64,000 nt of DNA. Source: Aureimonas phyllosphaerae (GTDB lineage Bacteria; Pseudomonadota; Alphaproteobacteria; Rhizobiales; Rhizobiaceae). Positions 15,829-25,142 of this stretch are shown here, one piece after another (position 1 is the stretch's first letter; each line of letters opens with the position of its first letter). Both the position numbers and the translations under genes were made by a program. A model generated the notes under the pieces. The model was given only the letters and a program-made list of their open reading frames with translations, made no database searches and was not told the origin of the DNA. The stretch covers positions 1 through 64,000 of the forward strand of contig NZ_FOOA01000007.1 in NCBI RefSeq assembly GCF_900113065.1, read 5' to 3'.

Positions 15829-15872
15829 CGCCCGCTCCTTTTCGCCGCCCGGACCGCATGAGATAGGGGAGC

Positions 15873-16808
15873 ATGGTCGCCGCTCCGCCCGTCTTTCGAT
15901 TCGCGCCGAGCCCGAACGGGCTCCTGCATCTCGGGCACGCCGCGTCGGCGCTCATGAATGCCGATCTTGCCGCTGCGAGCGGGGGGCGCCTCCTCCTGCG
16001 TCTCGAGGACATCGACCCTGTCCGCTGCACGCCGGAGCTGGAAGCCATGCTTTTGGAGGACGTCGCCTGGCTCGGCGTTCCCTTCGAGACGCCGGTGCGT
16101 CGGCAGAGCGAGCATTTCGACGACTACCGCGCGGCGCTCGACGTCCTCGTCGCCGAAGGCCTCGCCTATCCCGCCTTCATGACGCGAGGCGAGATCCGCC
16201 GCCATGCCGCCGCCTTCGAGGCGCGCGAGGGGCGTCCGTGGCCGCTCGATCCCGATGGCGCGCCGCTCTACCCCGCCCTCGACCGATCGCGCGGCGGCCG
16301 GGAGCGTAAGCTGAAAATCGCGTCCGGCGCGCCTTTCGCCTGGCGTCTCGACATGACGGCCGCGCTGCGGCGGCTCGGGCGACCGCTCGCCTTCCTGGAG
16401 ACCGGCGGTGGCGAGGCGATCGAGATCGCGGCCGAGCCGGCGCTCTGGGGCGACGTGGTGCTGGCGCGCCGCGAGACGCCGACGAGCTACCATCTGTCGG
16501 TGGTGGTGGACGATGCCCTCCAGGGTATCACGCATGTCGTGCGCGGACGCGACCTTCTGGCCTCGACCTCGGTGCACCGGGTGCTTCAGGCGCTTCTCGC
16601 GCTGCCCGTGCCGGTCTATCGCCATCACGACCTCGTCCTCGGGCCGGACGGGCGCAAGCTCTCGAAGAGCCGGGGCGACGTGGCGCTTCGCACGCTGCGC
16701 GAGGCCGGGCTCTCGCCCGCCGACATCCGCCGCATGGTGGGGCTCACGGCACCAGAGCCAGCCACCCCGTCAGCGTCAGGGCCGACAGGAGCGTCGATAG
16801 AACGATGA
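15873..16808 (+). CDS. gluQRS: tRNA glutamyl-Q(34) synthetase
   Basis: A class I glutamyl-tRNA synthetase paralogue of 311 residues lacking the anticodon-binding domain. It shows HLGHA (19-23) and KLSKS (262-266) and would attach glutamate to the queuosine base of tRNA-Asp. Oddly, the zinc-binding cysteines of the E. coli enzyme are gone: the Cys-Thr-Cys segment is Ala-Phe-Met here (AYPAFMTR) and the later Tyr/Cys pair is also absent. The last 20 or so residues overlap, in antisense, the 3' end of the AEC transporter gene by 65 bp, so the tail may be a recent extension. Confidence 0.9.
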   Translation: MVAAPPVFRFAPSPNGLLHLGHAASALMNADLAAASGGRLLLRLEDIDPVRCTPELEAMLLEDVAWLGVPFETPVRRQSEHFDDYRAALDVLVAEGLAYPAFMTRGEIRRHAAAFEAREGRPWPLDPDGAPLYPALDRSRGGRERKLKIASGAPFAWRLDMTAALRRLGRPLAFLETGGGEAIEIAAEPALWGDVVLARRETPTSYHLSVVVDDALQGITHVVRGRDLLASTSVHRVLQALLALPVPVYRHHDLVLGPDGRKLSKSRGDVALRTLREAGLSPADIRRMVGLTAPEPATPSASGPTGASIER

Positions 16809-17697
16809 CGCCGGCCGCCAGCCGCTCGCCGGTGCGGAAAAAGGTCGCGAAGAGATAGGCGTTGACGCCGACGGGGCAGGCGGCGGCCGCCACCGCGACG
16901 GCCAGCCACAGCGGCGGCAGGATGGCGACGCCGACGGCGAAGACGATCCCCGGCTGCACGAGAAGCGCCAGCGCAGCGAGGGCGAGCGGCGCCGCGCGGT
17001 CGGAACCGATGGGAAAGCGCACCATCGACATGCCGAGCGCGAAGAGCGCCGTCGGCCCCGCGGTTCCCGCCACCAGCCGGACCACCTCGCCGTGCGGCCC
17101 GTCGAGCGGCAGGCCGGTCCAGCGCCAGAGCGCGCCGAGCGCCAGACCTACCACCAGCGCGTTGCGCGACAGGTTGCGCGCGACCTGCCCGACGACGCGG
17201 CGCGGCGAGAACGAGGCCGTCTCGCCCCGGTCGCGCGCGTCGCCGAGCCCGGCCCGCTCCAGAAGCAGCGTCGAGACCAGCATCATGGTCGGCAGGTGGA
17301 TCGCGAGCAGCAGGGCGAGGACGTCGAGCCCTTCGCGGCCGAAGGCGCGCTCGGTCATCGGCACGCCGACGAAGATGAGGTTGGAGAAGCTCGCCGAGAC
17401 GCCGGCGATCACCGCGCCGCGCCGGTCGGTGCCCGCAAAGCGCCGTCCGATCCACATTCCGGCGGCATAGACCGGCGCAACGCCCGCGAAATACGCGATC
17501 CAGAGAAGGAGAGGGTTCGCCTCGCCGAAGTCGGCCGTGGCGACCGTGCGGAACATCAGGGCGGGCACCGCGACCTTGAACACGAAGCCCGACAGCGCGT
17601 CGCCGGTCGAGCCAGGGAGGTAGCCGGCCTTCGCCGACAGCGTGCCGAGCGCGATCAGGACGAAGATCGGGGCGACGACGGAAAGGACGAGCGTCAT
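16744..17697 (-). CDS. AEC family transporter
   Basis: A ten-helix inner-membrane carrier of 317 residues (auxin efflux carrier superfamily), starting MTLVLSVVAPIFVLIALGTL. Both halves carry the usual glycine- and proline-broken helices (ASFSNLIFVGVPM and CPVGVNAYLFATFF). Bacterial relatives move malonate, malate or similar acids; the substrate cannot be told here. The start at 17697 is chosen because earlier in-frame starts give an Arg-rich leader. It converges with and overlaps gluQRS. Confidence 0.87.
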   Translation of the reverse strand: MTLVLSVVAPIFVLIALGTLSAKAGYLPGSTGDALSGFVFKVAVPALMFRTVATADFGEANPLLLWIAYFAGVAPVYAAGMWIGRRFAGTDRRGAVIAGVSASFSNLIFVGVPMTERAFGREGLDVLALLLAIHLPTMMLVSTLLLERAGLGDARDRGETASFSPRRVVGQVARNLSRNALVVGLALGALWRWTGLPLDGPHGEVVRLVAGTAGPTALFALGMSMVRFPIGSDRAAPLALAALALLVQPGIVFAVGVAILPPLWLAVAVAAAACPVGVNAYLFATFFRTGERLAAGVIVLSTLLSALTLTGWLALVP

Positions 17698-17867
17698 GGC
17701 ATCTCGGCTGCGGCGGATCGTGCCTCCCGTTACCGCGGCAGACCGGGCGAGGCGAGGCGCAATCGAACGGCCCGCGGGCTTGACGCATGCCGCCCGGCTG
17801 GTATCGCGGGCTTGTCGCCGGAACGATCGCGAGATCGTGCGGCGCTGCATGAAAGGATCTTCGGGCC

Positions 17868-18764
17868 TTGCGCCGGCTTCTTCCCTTCTTCCCGGCCATC
17901 TTCGTGTTTCTGTGGTCCACCGGCTTCGTCGGCGCGCGCTACGCCATGCCCCATGTCGAGCCGTTCACGTTCCTCTCGATGCGCTATGCGCTAGCGCTCG
18001 TGATCCTCGTGCCGATGGCCGCCTTCGCGCTGCGCAGTGCCAAGGGCGTGACGGTGCCGCGTCTCGCCCATGCCGCGTTTGCCGGCAGCCTCATCCATGG
18101 GCTCTATCTCGGCGGCGTGTTCTTCGCCGTGCGCCACGGGCTGCCGGCTGGCGTGACGGCGCTGGTGGCAGGGCTGCAGCCGCTCCTCACCGCGCTTCTC
18201 GCCGCCTCGCTCATTGGCGAGCGGGTCACCGCGCGGCACTGGATGGGGCTCGGCGTCGGCCTCGTCGGCGTCGGCCTCGTGGTCGCGCCCAAGCTCGGGA
18301 ACGCCGGCGGCTTCACGATCGGGCAGCTGATGCCGGCGCTCGGCGCCGTCGCCGGCATCTCGCTCGGCACCGTGTGGCAGAAGCGGTTCGTCGGCAGCCT
18401 CGACCTGCGCGTCGGAACGGCGGTTCAATATGTCGGGGCGCTGCTGCCGACCTTCATGGCCGCCTATGCCTTCGAGACCATGCAGGTCGACTGGGCCGCC
18501 GAAATGGTGCTCGCGCTGGTCTGGCTGACGCTGGCGCTGTCGATCGGGGCGATCTTCCTGCTTCTCTACCTCATCCGCGAAGGGGCGGTCTCGCGCGTCG
18601 CCTCGCTGATGTATCTGGTGCCGGCCGTCACCGCGCTGCAGACCTTCGTGCTCTTCGGCGAGCAGCTGACCGCGGTGCAGCTTCTCGGCATGGCGCTGGC
18701 GGCCGGCGGCGTCGCGGCGGCCACCGGCGCGCTGCAGATCGGCCGGCGCGGCCGCGAGGCATGA
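17868..18764 (+). CDS. DMT family transporter (EamA)
   Basis: A ten-helix drug/metabolite exporter of 298 residues made of two EamA repeats (about 5-135 and 150-290). The first repeat starts FPAIFVFLWSTGFVGARYAMP. The likely start is the TTG at 17868, 10 bp after AAAGGA. It faces the AEC transporter gene across a 170-bp divergent promoter region. The substrate is unknown. Confidence 0.87.
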   Translation: MRRLLPFFPAIFVFLWSTGFVGARYAMPHVEPFTFLSMRYALALVILVPMAAFALRSAKGVTVPRLAHAAFAGSLIHGLYLGGVFFAVRHGLPAGVTALVAGLQPLLTALLAASLIGERVTARHWMGLGVGLVGVGLVVAPKLGNAGGFTIGQLMPALGAVAGISLGTVWQKRFVGSLDLRVGTAVQYVGALLPTFMAAYAFETMQVDWAAEMVLALVWLTLALSIGAIFLLLYLIREGAVSRVASLMYLVPAVTALQTFVLFGEQLTAVQLLGMALAAGGVAAATGALQIGRRGREA

Positions 18765-18837
18765 CGTCGCGGTGCTCGCGCACGCGCGCGTGAACACCTA
18801 TATCCCGCCCAGCGGCCAGCAGCCGGAAAGAAGCCAG

Positions 18838-19026
18838 ATGTCGACGATCTTCACCATCCTCGCCGTGATTTTCATGGTCGCGGTCGCCGTGGTCCTCGTT
18901 ATGGGCCTTGCCAACATGATGCGCGGCGGTCCGGGCAACACCTCGCAGAAGCTGATGCGCGCGCGCGTCATGCTGCAGGCGATCGCGGTCGCCGTGATCG
19001 TGGGCGCCCTCTACTTCGCACGCTGA
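18838..19026 (+). CDS. Twin transmembrane helix small protein (HIG1-type)
   Basis: A 62-residue inner-membrane protein with two hydrophobic helices (about 5-25 and 44-60) joined by a basic glycine-rich loop (MMRGGPGNTSQKLMRARV). The loop carries the HIG1-domain pattern found in alphaproteobacterial relatives of mitochondrial respiratory supercomplex factors. GGAAAGAAG precedes the ATG. It is directly upstream of the cobalamin adenosyltransferase, an order often seen in Rhizobiales. Confidence 0.85.
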   Translation: MSTIFTILAVIFMVAVAVVLVMGLANMMRGGPGNTSQKLMRARVMLQAIAVAVIVGALYFAR

Positions 19027-19088
19027 GCCGTTTTCCCGGCCGCGCCGCGTCCTAGATGGGGCGCGACATGGCGACGGGGAAACTAAGC

Positions 19089-19661
19089 ATGGTCCGGCTC
19101 ACCAAGATTTACACGCGCACCGGCGACAAGGGGACGACGGCGCTCGGCAGCGGCGAGCGGCGCCTCAAGAGCGATCTCAGGATCGAGGCTTACGGCACGG
19201 TGGACGAGGCGAACTCGCTGATCGGCGTCGCGCGCCTCGACGCGTCGCCCGAACTCGACGCCAGCCTGTCGCGCATTCAGAACGACCTCTTCGATCTCGG
19301 CGCCGATCTCGCGACCCCCGAAACCGACGAACCGCTGCCGTTCGAGCGGCTGGCGATCGTGCCGGCGCAGGTCGACTGGCTGGAGCGCGAGATCGACCGG
19401 CTGAATGCCGACCTCCAGCCTCTAAACTCCTTCGTTCTTCCCGCCGGCGCCGCGACGTCGAGCCGGTTGCACGTCGCCCGCACCGTCGCGCGACGGGCCG
19501 AGCGGCATATGGTCGAGCTGTCGCGCCGCGAGGGCGAGCGCGTCTCGAACGCTGCGCTGAAATACGTCAATCGCCTGTCGGACTATCTCTTCGTCGCGGC
19601 GCGCCATGCGAACGACGGCGGGCGCGGCGACGTCCTGTGGGTGCCCGGCGCGAACCGCTGA
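19089..19661 (+). CDS. Cob(I)yrinic acid a,c-diamide adenosyltransferase (PduO type)
   Basis: An ATP:cob(I)alamin adenosyltransferase of 190 residues. The N-terminal ATP-binding motif is YTRTGDKGTTALGSGER, followed by EAYGTVDEANS; the C-terminal half has the Arg-rich helix ARTVARRAERH and NRLSDYLFVAAR. It adds the adenosyl group to make coenzyme B12. ATG 19089 gives the usual N-terminus (MVRLTKIYT); in-frame ATGs at 19056 and 19068 are possible. Confidence 0.92.
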   Translation: MVRLTKIYTRTGDKGTTALGSGERRLKSDLRIEAYGTVDEANSLIGVARLDASPELDASLSRIQNDLFDLGADLATPETDEPLPFERLAIVPAQVDWLEREIDRLNADLQPLNSFVLPAGAATSSRLHVARTVARRAERHMVELSRREGERVSNAALKYVNRLSDYLFVAARHANDGGRGDVLWVPGANR

Positions 19662-19664
19662 ACG

Positions 19665-19684
19665 CTTTGACCTTTACGTCAAAG
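19665..19684. promoter_or_regulatory. Inverted repeat upstream of etfB
   Basis: Perfect 7-bp arms CTTTGAC and GTCAAAG with a 6-bp spacer, 143 bp upstream of etfB and starting 4 bp after the adenosyltransferase stop. The TTGAC inside could also be part of a -35 element, so a repressor bound here would block transcription of etfBA-hbd. Confidence 0.45.
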
Positions 19685-19826
19685 GAATATAGCGTCCAGC
19701 GCGATCCATCGAGCCGGGCTGCCATCCGCTCGCTTGAACCCGCTTCGCCGTCTCCTTAAGACAGTCGGAGCTTGAGAGACCGGCCCGAAGCGCGACTCGA
19801 AACGGGCCAAGACAGGGAAGCCCCGC

Positions 19827-20573
19827 ATGAAGATTCTCGTCTGCGTGAAGCGTGTCGTCGACTACAACGTGAAGGTCCGGGTGAAGGCGGACGGGACGGG
19901 CGTCGAGCTCGCCAACGTGAAGATGTCGATGAACCCGTTCGACGAGATCGCGGTGGAGGAGGCGCTGCGCCTTAGGGAGAAGGGTGCGGCCACCGAGATC
20001 GTCGTGGTATCGGCCGGCCCGGCCCAGGCGCAGGAGACGATCCGCACGGCGCTCGCCATGGGTGCCGACCGCGGCATCCTCGTGAAGGCCGAAGGGCGTC
20101 TCGAGCCGCTCACCGTGGCCAAGCTCCTCAAGGGCGTCGTCGAGGCCGAGAAGCCCGACCTCGTGATCCTCGGCAAGCAGGCGATCGACGACGACTGCAA
20201 CCAGACCGGCCAGATGCTCGCCGGCCTTCTCGGCTGGGCGCAGGGCACGTTCGCCTCGAAGGTCGAGGTGGCGGACGGCGCGCTGAACGTCACGCGCGAG
20301 GTGGACGGCGGTCTCCAGACGGTCGGCCTCCGGCTTCCGGCGATCATCACCACCGACCTTCGCCTCAACGAGCCGCGCTATGCCTCGCTCCCCAACATCA
20401 TGAAGGCGAAGAAGAAGCCGCTGGAGGAGCGGGACGCGGCCGAGTTCGGCGTCGATCTCTCGCCCCGCCTCGAGGTCGTCAAGGTCGCCGAACCGAAGGG
20501 CCGGCAGGCGGGCGTCAAGGTCGGCTCGGTGGACGAGCTGGTTTCGGCCCTCAAGGGCGCTGGGCTGGTTTGA
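19827..20573 (+). CDS. etfB: Electron transfer flavoprotein subunit beta
   Basis: The ETF small subunit, 248 residues, starting [20 protein letters not shown]. It has the AMP-binding fold and the ETF-beta signature region around [20 protein letters not shown]. With EtfA it carries electrons from acyl-CoA dehydrogenases to ETF:quinone oxidoreductase in the cytoplasm. It is first in a run etfB-etfA-hbd with gaps of 49 and 23 bp, so probably one operon. Confidence 0.97.
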   Translation: MKILVCVKRVVDYNVKVRVKADGTGVELANVKMSMNPFDEIAVEEALRLREKGAATEIVVVSAGPAQAQETIRTALAMGADRGILVKAEGRLEPLTVAKLLKGVVEAEKPDLVILGKQAIDDDCNQTGQMLAGLLGWAQGTFASKVEVADGALNVTREVDGGLQTVGLRLPAIITTDLRLNEPRYASLPNIMKAKKKPLEERDAAEFGVDLSPRLEVVKVAEPKGRQAGVKVGSVDELVSALKGAGLV

Positions 20574-20622
20574 GCCGCCCGCGACCGACGCCCCGCTCCC
20601 TCTTTTTCGCGAGATCCGTTCC

Positions 20623-21552
20623 ATGACCACGCTTCTGATCGCCGAACACGACAACACGACGCTCTCGGGCGAGACCGCCAAGGCGCTGACCGCCGCAAGC
20701 CAACTCGGCGGCGACGTCCATGTCCTCGTGGCCGGCGAGGGCTCCGCCGCGGTCGCCGAGGCCGCTGCCAAGCTCCAGGGCGTCGCCAAGGTGCTGCATG
20801 CCGACGCCGCCGGCCTCGGCCACCACCTCGCCGAGCCGCTGGCCGCCCTCGTCGTGCAGCTTGCCCCGAGCTATGACGCGATCGTCGCGCCGGCGACTGC
20901 GGCCCTCAAGAACGCCCTGCCGCGCGCGGCGGCGCTCCTCGACGTCATGCAGGTGTCGGACGTGATCGCCGTGCATGGCACCGATACGTTCGAGCGTCCG
21001 GTCTATGCCGGCAACGCGGTCGAGACGGTGCGCTCTACCGACAAGATCAAGGTGCTGACCGTGCGCACCGCGGCCTTCGCGGCAGCGGCCGAGGGTGGCT
21101 CGGCCTACGTCGAGAGCGTCGGGGCCGCGAGTGATCCCGCCGTGTCGAAGTTCGTCTCGGAGGCCGTCGTCCATTCCGAACGCCCGGAGCTGTCGGGCGC
21201 GAAGGTCATCGTGTCGGGCGGCCGGGCGCTGGGCTCCAAGGAGAAGTTCGAGGAGGTCATGCTGCCGCTCGCCGACAAGCTGGGCGCGGCCGTCGGCGCG
21301 TCCCGCGCGGCGGTGGACGCAGGCTACGCGCCGAACGACTGGCAGGTCGGCCAGACCGGCAAGGTCGTCGCGCCCGACCTTTACGTCGCCTGCGGCATAT
21401 CGGGCGCGATCCAGCATCTCGCCGGCATGAAGGACTCCAAGGTCATCGTCGCCATCAACAAGGACGAGGATGCCCCGATCTTTCAGGTCGCCGACTACGG
21501 CCTCGTCGGCGACATCTTCCAGATCATCCCTGAACTGACCGGCAAGCTCTGA
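20623..21552 (+). CDS. etfA: Electron transfer flavoprotein subunit alpha
   Basis: The ETF large subunit, 309 residues, with the N-terminal [14 protein letters not shown] and the C-terminal FAD-binding domain. The ETF-alpha signature is at the end: [17 protein letters not shown] followed by [18 protein letters not shown]. It binds the FAD that accepts electrons from acyl-CoA dehydrogenases, possibly including the one at 3.3 kb. Confidence 0.97.
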   Translation: MTTLLIAEHDNTTLSGETAKALTAASQLGGDVHVLVAGEGSAAVAEAAAKLQGVAKVLHADAAGLGHHLAEPLAALVVQLAPSYDAIVAPATAALKNALPRAAALLDVMQVSDVIAVHGTDTFERPVYAGNAVETVRSTDKIKVLTVRTAAFAAAAEGGSAYVESVGAASDPAVSKFVSEAVVHSERPELSGAKVIVSGGRALGSKEKFEEVMLPLADKLGAAVGASRAAVDAGYAPNDWQVGQTGKVVAPDLYVACGISGAIQHLAGMKDSKVIVAINKDEDAPIFQVADYGLVGDIFQIIPELTGKL

Positions 21553-21575
21553 CGGGGACGGATACGGAGGGCGCG

Positions 21576-22454
21576 ATGACGAACATTCGGACGGTGGGCG
21601 TCATCGGCGCCGGGCAGATGGGCGCGGGAATCGCGCAGGTCAGCGCACAGGCGGGCTACGACGTCGTGCTCTACGACGTCAGCCTCGACCTCGCGACCAA
21701 GGGGATCGAGAAGATCGCCTCTGGTCTCGATCGGCTCGTCGCCGGCGGCAAGCTGGATGCCGAAGCGCGCGAGGCGGCGCTGAAGCGCCTCAAGCCCGCC
21801 GACGGGGTCAACGATCTCGCCCCGTGCGACCTCGTGATCGAGGCGGCGACCGAGAAGGAGGAGATCAAGCGGCGGATCTTCGCGCAGGTCTGCCCCGTGC
21901 TGCGCCCTGACGCGATCCTCGCGTCCAACACGTCCTCGATTTCGATCACGCGCCTGGCGTCCGGCACCGACCGCGCGGAGCGCTTCCTCGGCATCCATTT
22001 CATGAACCCCGTGCCGGTCATGAAGCTCGTCGAGCTGGTGCGCGGCATTGCCACCGACGACGCCGTGTTCGAGGCGTCCAAGGGCTTCGTCGCCAGCCTC
22101 GACAAGACGATGACGATCTCGGAGGACTTTCCGGGCTTCATCGTCAACCGCGTGCTGATCCCAATGATCAACGAGGCGATCTACACGCTGCACGAGGGCG
22201 TCGGCTCGGTGGAATCGATCGACGCCTCGATGCGGCTCGGCGCCAACCATCCGATGGGCCCGTTCCAGCTGGCCGACTTCATCGGACTCGATACCTGTCT
22301 GTCGATCATGCAGGTGCTGCACGACGGCCTCGCCGATTCGAAGTATCGGCCGTGCCCGCTTCTGGTGAAATATGTCGAGGCGGGATGGCTCGGCCGCAAG
22401 GTCAAGCGCGGTTTCTACGACTATCGCGGCGAGACGCCGGTCCCGACGCGCTGA
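21576..22454 (+). CDS. hbd: 3-hydroxybutyryl-CoA dehydrogenase
   Basis: A 3-hydroxyacyl-CoA dehydrogenase of 292 residues with an NAD-binding GVIGAGQMGAGIAQ motif at the N-terminus, SNTSSISI, catalytic His in HFMNPVPVMKLVE and Asn in GFIVNRVLIP. It interconverts 3-hydroxybutyryl-CoA and acetoacetyl-CoA. A strong GGAGG precedes the ATG. Its place after etfBA suits a role in short-chain acyl-CoA and PHB metabolism. Confidence 0.94.
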   Translation: MTNIRTVGVIGAGQMGAGIAQVSAQAGYDVVLYDVSLDLATKGIEKIASGLDRLVAGGKLDAEAREAALKRLKPADGVNDLAPCDLVIEAATEKEEIKRRIFAQVCPVLRPDAILASNTSSISITRLASGTDRAERFLGIHFMNPVPVMKLVELVRGIATDDAVFEASKGFVASLDKTMTISEDFPGFIVNRVLIPMINEAIYTLHEGVGSVESIDASMRLGANHPMGPFQLADFIGLDTCLSIMQVLHDGLADSKYRPCPLLVKYVEAGWLGRKVKRGFYDYRGETPVPTR

Positions 22455-22468
22455 GAGGTCCAAAGGCC

Positions 22469-22687
22469 TTGAGCGACACCACGTGCGACTCGAACGGCAC
22501 GCCGCTTTCCGACGGCGACAGCGTGACCCTGATCAAGAACCTTAAGGTCAAAGGCACCAGCGTGACGCTGAAGCGCGGCACGCTGGTGAAGAATATCCGC
22601 CTGACCGGCGACCCGGATCTCGTCGAGTGCCGGGCCGAGAAGGTAAAGGACCTTGTGCTGCGGACGGAGTTCCTTAAGAAGGCCTGA
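22469..22687 (+). CDS. PhnA/YjdM C-terminal domain protein
   Basis: A 72-residue protein matching the C-terminal PhnA domain of E. coli YjdM (LSDGDSVTLIKNLKVKGTS, VKNIRL, TEFLKKA) but without its N-terminal zinc ribbon. No ATG fits; the TTG at 22469 has AAAGG just upstream, and earlier in-frame starts would run far into hbd. YjdM was first named for the phosphonate operon but has no proven role in phosphonate breakdown. Confidence 0.8.
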   Translation: MSDTTCDSNGTPLSDGDSVTLIKNLKVKGTSVTLKRGTLVKNIRLTGDPDLVECRAEKVKDLVLRTEFLKKA

Positions 22688-22690
22688 TCG

Positions 22691-23365
22691 TCAGGCGCCA
22701 CCGCCCTTCAAGGCGTCGATGAGACGCAGACCGTCGGGGCTCGCCCATTCCGCCGGCCCGTTCATCGCGGCCCGCGCGCAGCCGCCCGCGTCGACCAGCA
22801 GCGTCACCGGCAGGCCGAGCGCCACGCCCTGGCGCTTCAGGTCGTTGAAGACGCCCATCGTCTCGTCGCGGTAGTAGGGCAGGGACTTGAGGCCCGTCTC
22901 GGCATAGAACCTGCGTGGCTTGGCGTCGTCGCCCATGTCGACGTTGATCGGCACCACCGCGAAGCTCTCGTCGCCCGCCTCGCGCTCGAGTTGATCGAGC
23001 GCCGGCATCTCGGCGCGGCACGGCGCGCACCACGTCGCCCAGAGATTGACGAGGAGCGACTGGCCCTTCAGGGCGGCGAGGCTGGTGTCGCGGCCATCCC
23101 CGTCCTTGAAACGCAGCGCGGAGACGTCGAACGGGGTCTCCAGCGGACGCATCGCCGCGACCTCGCCACGCGCCGCGCCGTCGAGCGCCGCCGAAAGGGC
23201 CGCCGCGGCGGGGCAGGCCGCCACCGCTTCGTTGCCAGAGCGCGTTTCCATCACGTATACGCCGAGGGCTCCGGCGAGCAGTCCGCCGGCGAGCGCAATG
23301 CTCAGGATCCGCTTCGTGCCCCAAGGCCGGGGGGCGGGGGACGGGGTCTGCTTCGGGTCGGACAT
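22691..23365 (-). CDS. tlpA: TlpA family thiol:disulfide oxidoreductase
   Basis: A membrane-anchored periplasmic thioredoxin-fold protein of 224 residues with an N-terminal anchor (about 19-38) and the active site Cys113-Ala-Pro-Cys116 in [12 protein letters not shown]. TlpA proteins reduce disulfides in the periplasm, classically for cytochrome oxidase copper-centre maturation. The C-terminal part has the cis-Pro loop (GLPVTLLVD). Its start codon is only 19 bp from that of the divergent argH, so their promoters must lie inside each other's coding sequences. Confidence 0.92.
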   Translation of the reverse strand: MSDPKQTPSPAPRPWGTKRILSIALAGGLLAGALGVYVMETRSGNEAVAACPAAAALSAALDGAARGEVAAMRPLETPFDVSALRFKDGDGRDTSLAALKGQSLLVNLWATWCAPCRAEMPALDQLEREAGDESFAVVPINVDMGDDAKPRRFYAETGLKSLPYYRDETMGVFNDLKRQGVALGLPVTLLVDAGGCARAAMNGPAEWASPDGLRLIDALKGGGA

Positions 23366-23384
23366 CGGCAGGAAAGGCCTTTTC

Positions 23385-24785
23385 GTGGACAAGACGACGA
23401 GCAACGAGATGTGGGGCGGACGCTTCGCCTCCGGTCCCAGCGCGATCATGGAAGCGATCAACGCCTCGATCGACTTCGACAAGCGCCTTTACCGGGAAGA
23501 CATCGTCGGGTCGATCGCCCATGCCGAAATGCTCGGGAATCAAGGCATCATCTCGGCCGAAGACGCGGCGGAAATCAGGCGCGGTCTGGAGTTGATCCGC
23601 ACCGAGATCGTCGAGGGACGCTTCGCCTTCTCGAAGGCGCGCGAGGACATCCACATGAACGTGGAGGCGCGGCTTGCCGAACTGATCGGCCCGGCGGCCG
23701 GGCGTCTGCACACTGCGCGCTCGCGCAACGACCAGGTGGCCGTCGACTTCCGCCTGTTCGTGAAGGGCGCAGCACAGGACCTCGACCGGGCGCTGCGCGC
23801 GTTGCAGGAGGCGCTGCTGACCCGCGCCCAGGAGCATGCGGCGACCGTGATGCCGGGCTTCACCCATCTTCAGGCCGCTCAGCCCGTCACCTTCGGCCAC
23901 CATTGCCTCGCCTATGTCGAGATGGCGGCGCGCGACCGCGGCCGGGTGCAGGATGCGATGCGCCGCATGGACGAATCGCCGCTCGGCGCCGCCGCGCTGG
24001 CCGGCACCGGCTTTCCGATCGACCGGCATCGCACGGCGGAGGCGCTCGGCTTCCGCGAGCCGACGCGCAACTCGCTGGATTCCGTCTCCGACCGCGACTA
24101 CGCGCTGGAATTCCTGTCGGCCTCGGCGATCTGTGCCACGCACCTGTCGCGCCTTGCCGAAGAGATCGTGATCTGGTCGACGCCGCAGTTCGACTTCGTG
24201 CGCCTGTCGGACGCCTTCTCGACCGGTTCGTCGATCATGCCGCAGAAGAAGAATCCCGACGCCGCCGAGCTGGTGCGCGCCAAGACCGGCCGGATCGCCG
24301 GCTCGCTGGTGGCGCTCCTGACCATCATGAAAGGTCTGCCGCTCAGCTATTCCAAGGACATGCAGGAGGACAAGGAGCAGGTCTTCGACGCCGTCGACAG
24401 CTTGGCGCTGGCGCTCGCCGCGATGACCGGCATGGTGAGCGATCTCCAGGTCAATGCGGCCAAGATGCGCGCGGCGGCGGGTGCCGGCTTCTCGACCGCG
24501 ACGGATCTCGCCGACTGGCTGGTGCGCGAACTCGGGCTGCCGTTCCGCGAGGCCCACCATGTGACCGGCCGCGTCGTGGCGCTCGCCGAGGAGCGTCGCG
24601 TCGCGCTGGAGGACCTGCCGCTCGCCGACCTCCGGTCGATCGAGGCGCGGATCGGCGAGGAGATCTATTCGGTCCTCTCCGTGGACGCATCGGTCGCCAG
24701 CCGGACGAGCTTCGGCGGCACGGCACCCGAGGGCGTGCGCGCACAAGCCAAGGCTTGGCGCGAGCGCTTGAGTGCCGAAGGCTAG
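23385..24785 (+). CDS. argH: Argininosuccinate lyase
   Basis: A fumarase/aspartase-superfamily lyase of 466 residues that splits argininosuccinate to arginine and fumarate. [20 protein letters not shown] is the usual N-terminus, and the superfamily signature [12 protein letters not shown] is present. GTG 23385 (reading [12 protein letters not shown]) is chosen because AGGAAAGG precedes it and because the length equals that of rhizobial ArgH; an ATG at 23409 is the alternative. It begins the run argH-lipoprotein-lysA. Confidence 0.95.
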   Translation: MDKTTSNEMWGGRFASGPSAIMEAINASIDFDKRLYREDIVGSIAHAEMLGNQGIISAEDAAEIRRGLELIRTEIVEGRFAFSKAREDIHMNVEARLAELIGPAAGRLHTARSRNDQVAVDFRLFVKGAAQDLDRALRALQEALLTRAQEHAATVMPGFTHLQAAQPVTFGHHCLAYVEMAARDRGRVQDAMRRMDESPLGAAALAGTGFPIDRHRTAEALGFREPTRNSLDSVSDRDYALEFLSASAICATHLSRLAEEIVIWSTPQFDFVRLSDAFSTGSSIMPQKKNPDAAELVRAKTGRIAGSLVALLTIMKGLPLSYSKDMQEDKEQVFDAVDSLALALAAMTGMVSDLQVNAAKMRAAAGAGFSTATDLADWLVRELGLPFREAHHVTGRVVALAEERRVALEDLPLADLRSIEARIGEEIYSVLSVDASVASRTSFGGTAPEGVRAQAKAWRERLSAEG

Positions 24786-24819
24786 AGAAAGCTGCGCGGA
24801 CGGGGTAAGCACGAGGCAG

Positions 24820-24838
24820 CCGGGCGCGACGCGCCCGG
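24820..24838 (+). repeat. Inverted repeat before the small lipoprotein gene
   Basis: Perfect 8-bp arms CCGGGCGC and GCGCCCGG with a 3-nt loop, ending 4 bp before the first possible ATG at 24843. It would hide any ribosome binding site for that start, which favours the in-frame ATGs at 24855 or 24867. Confidence 0.4.
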
Positions 24839-24842
24839 ACCG

Positions 24843-25124
24843 ATGGGCGACGGGATGCCGGACAGCATGACGAAACCAGCTTACGCGATCTGCCTCGGCC
24901 TCGTGGCCGCCTTGGCGCTGGCCGGATGCGGGCGCAAGGCCGTGCCCGTGGCGACGCGTGCCGACGGGCAGGTGTCGCGAGCCATCGTTCCCGACGCGAC
25001 CGGCACCGCCCGCCTGCCGAAGGTCGCGCCGCTCGCCAGCGATCGCTCGGTGCTGCCGACCGAAGTCACCACCAACCCGAATGCCGAGAAGAAGCGCTTC
25101 GTCCTCGACGGCCTTCTGAACTAG
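24843..25124 (+). CDS. lptM: Small LptM-like lipoprotein
   Basis: A small secreted lipoprotein encoded between argH and lysA, as in many alphaproteobacteria. The signal peptide ends in the lipobox LAGC followed by GRK; the mature part is short, basic and otherwise disordered. This fits the LptM family, whose E. coli member helps LptD mature in the outer membrane; the function here is by family only. In-frame ATGs exist at 24843, 24855 and 24867, and the last gives the most typical signal peptide (MTKPAYAICLGLV). Confidence 0.8.
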   Translation: MGDGMPDSMTKPAYAICLGLVAALALAGCGRKAVPVATRADGQVSRAIVPDATGTARLPKVAPLASDRSVLPTEVTTNPNAEKKRFVLDGLLN

Positions 25125-25142
25125 ACCGCCCAAGGCGACGCC

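Noticed and set aside
19027-19088. Possible cobalamin riboswitch before the adenosyltransferase
   Set aside because: The 62-bp gap is too short, and no B12-box-like sequence is seen.
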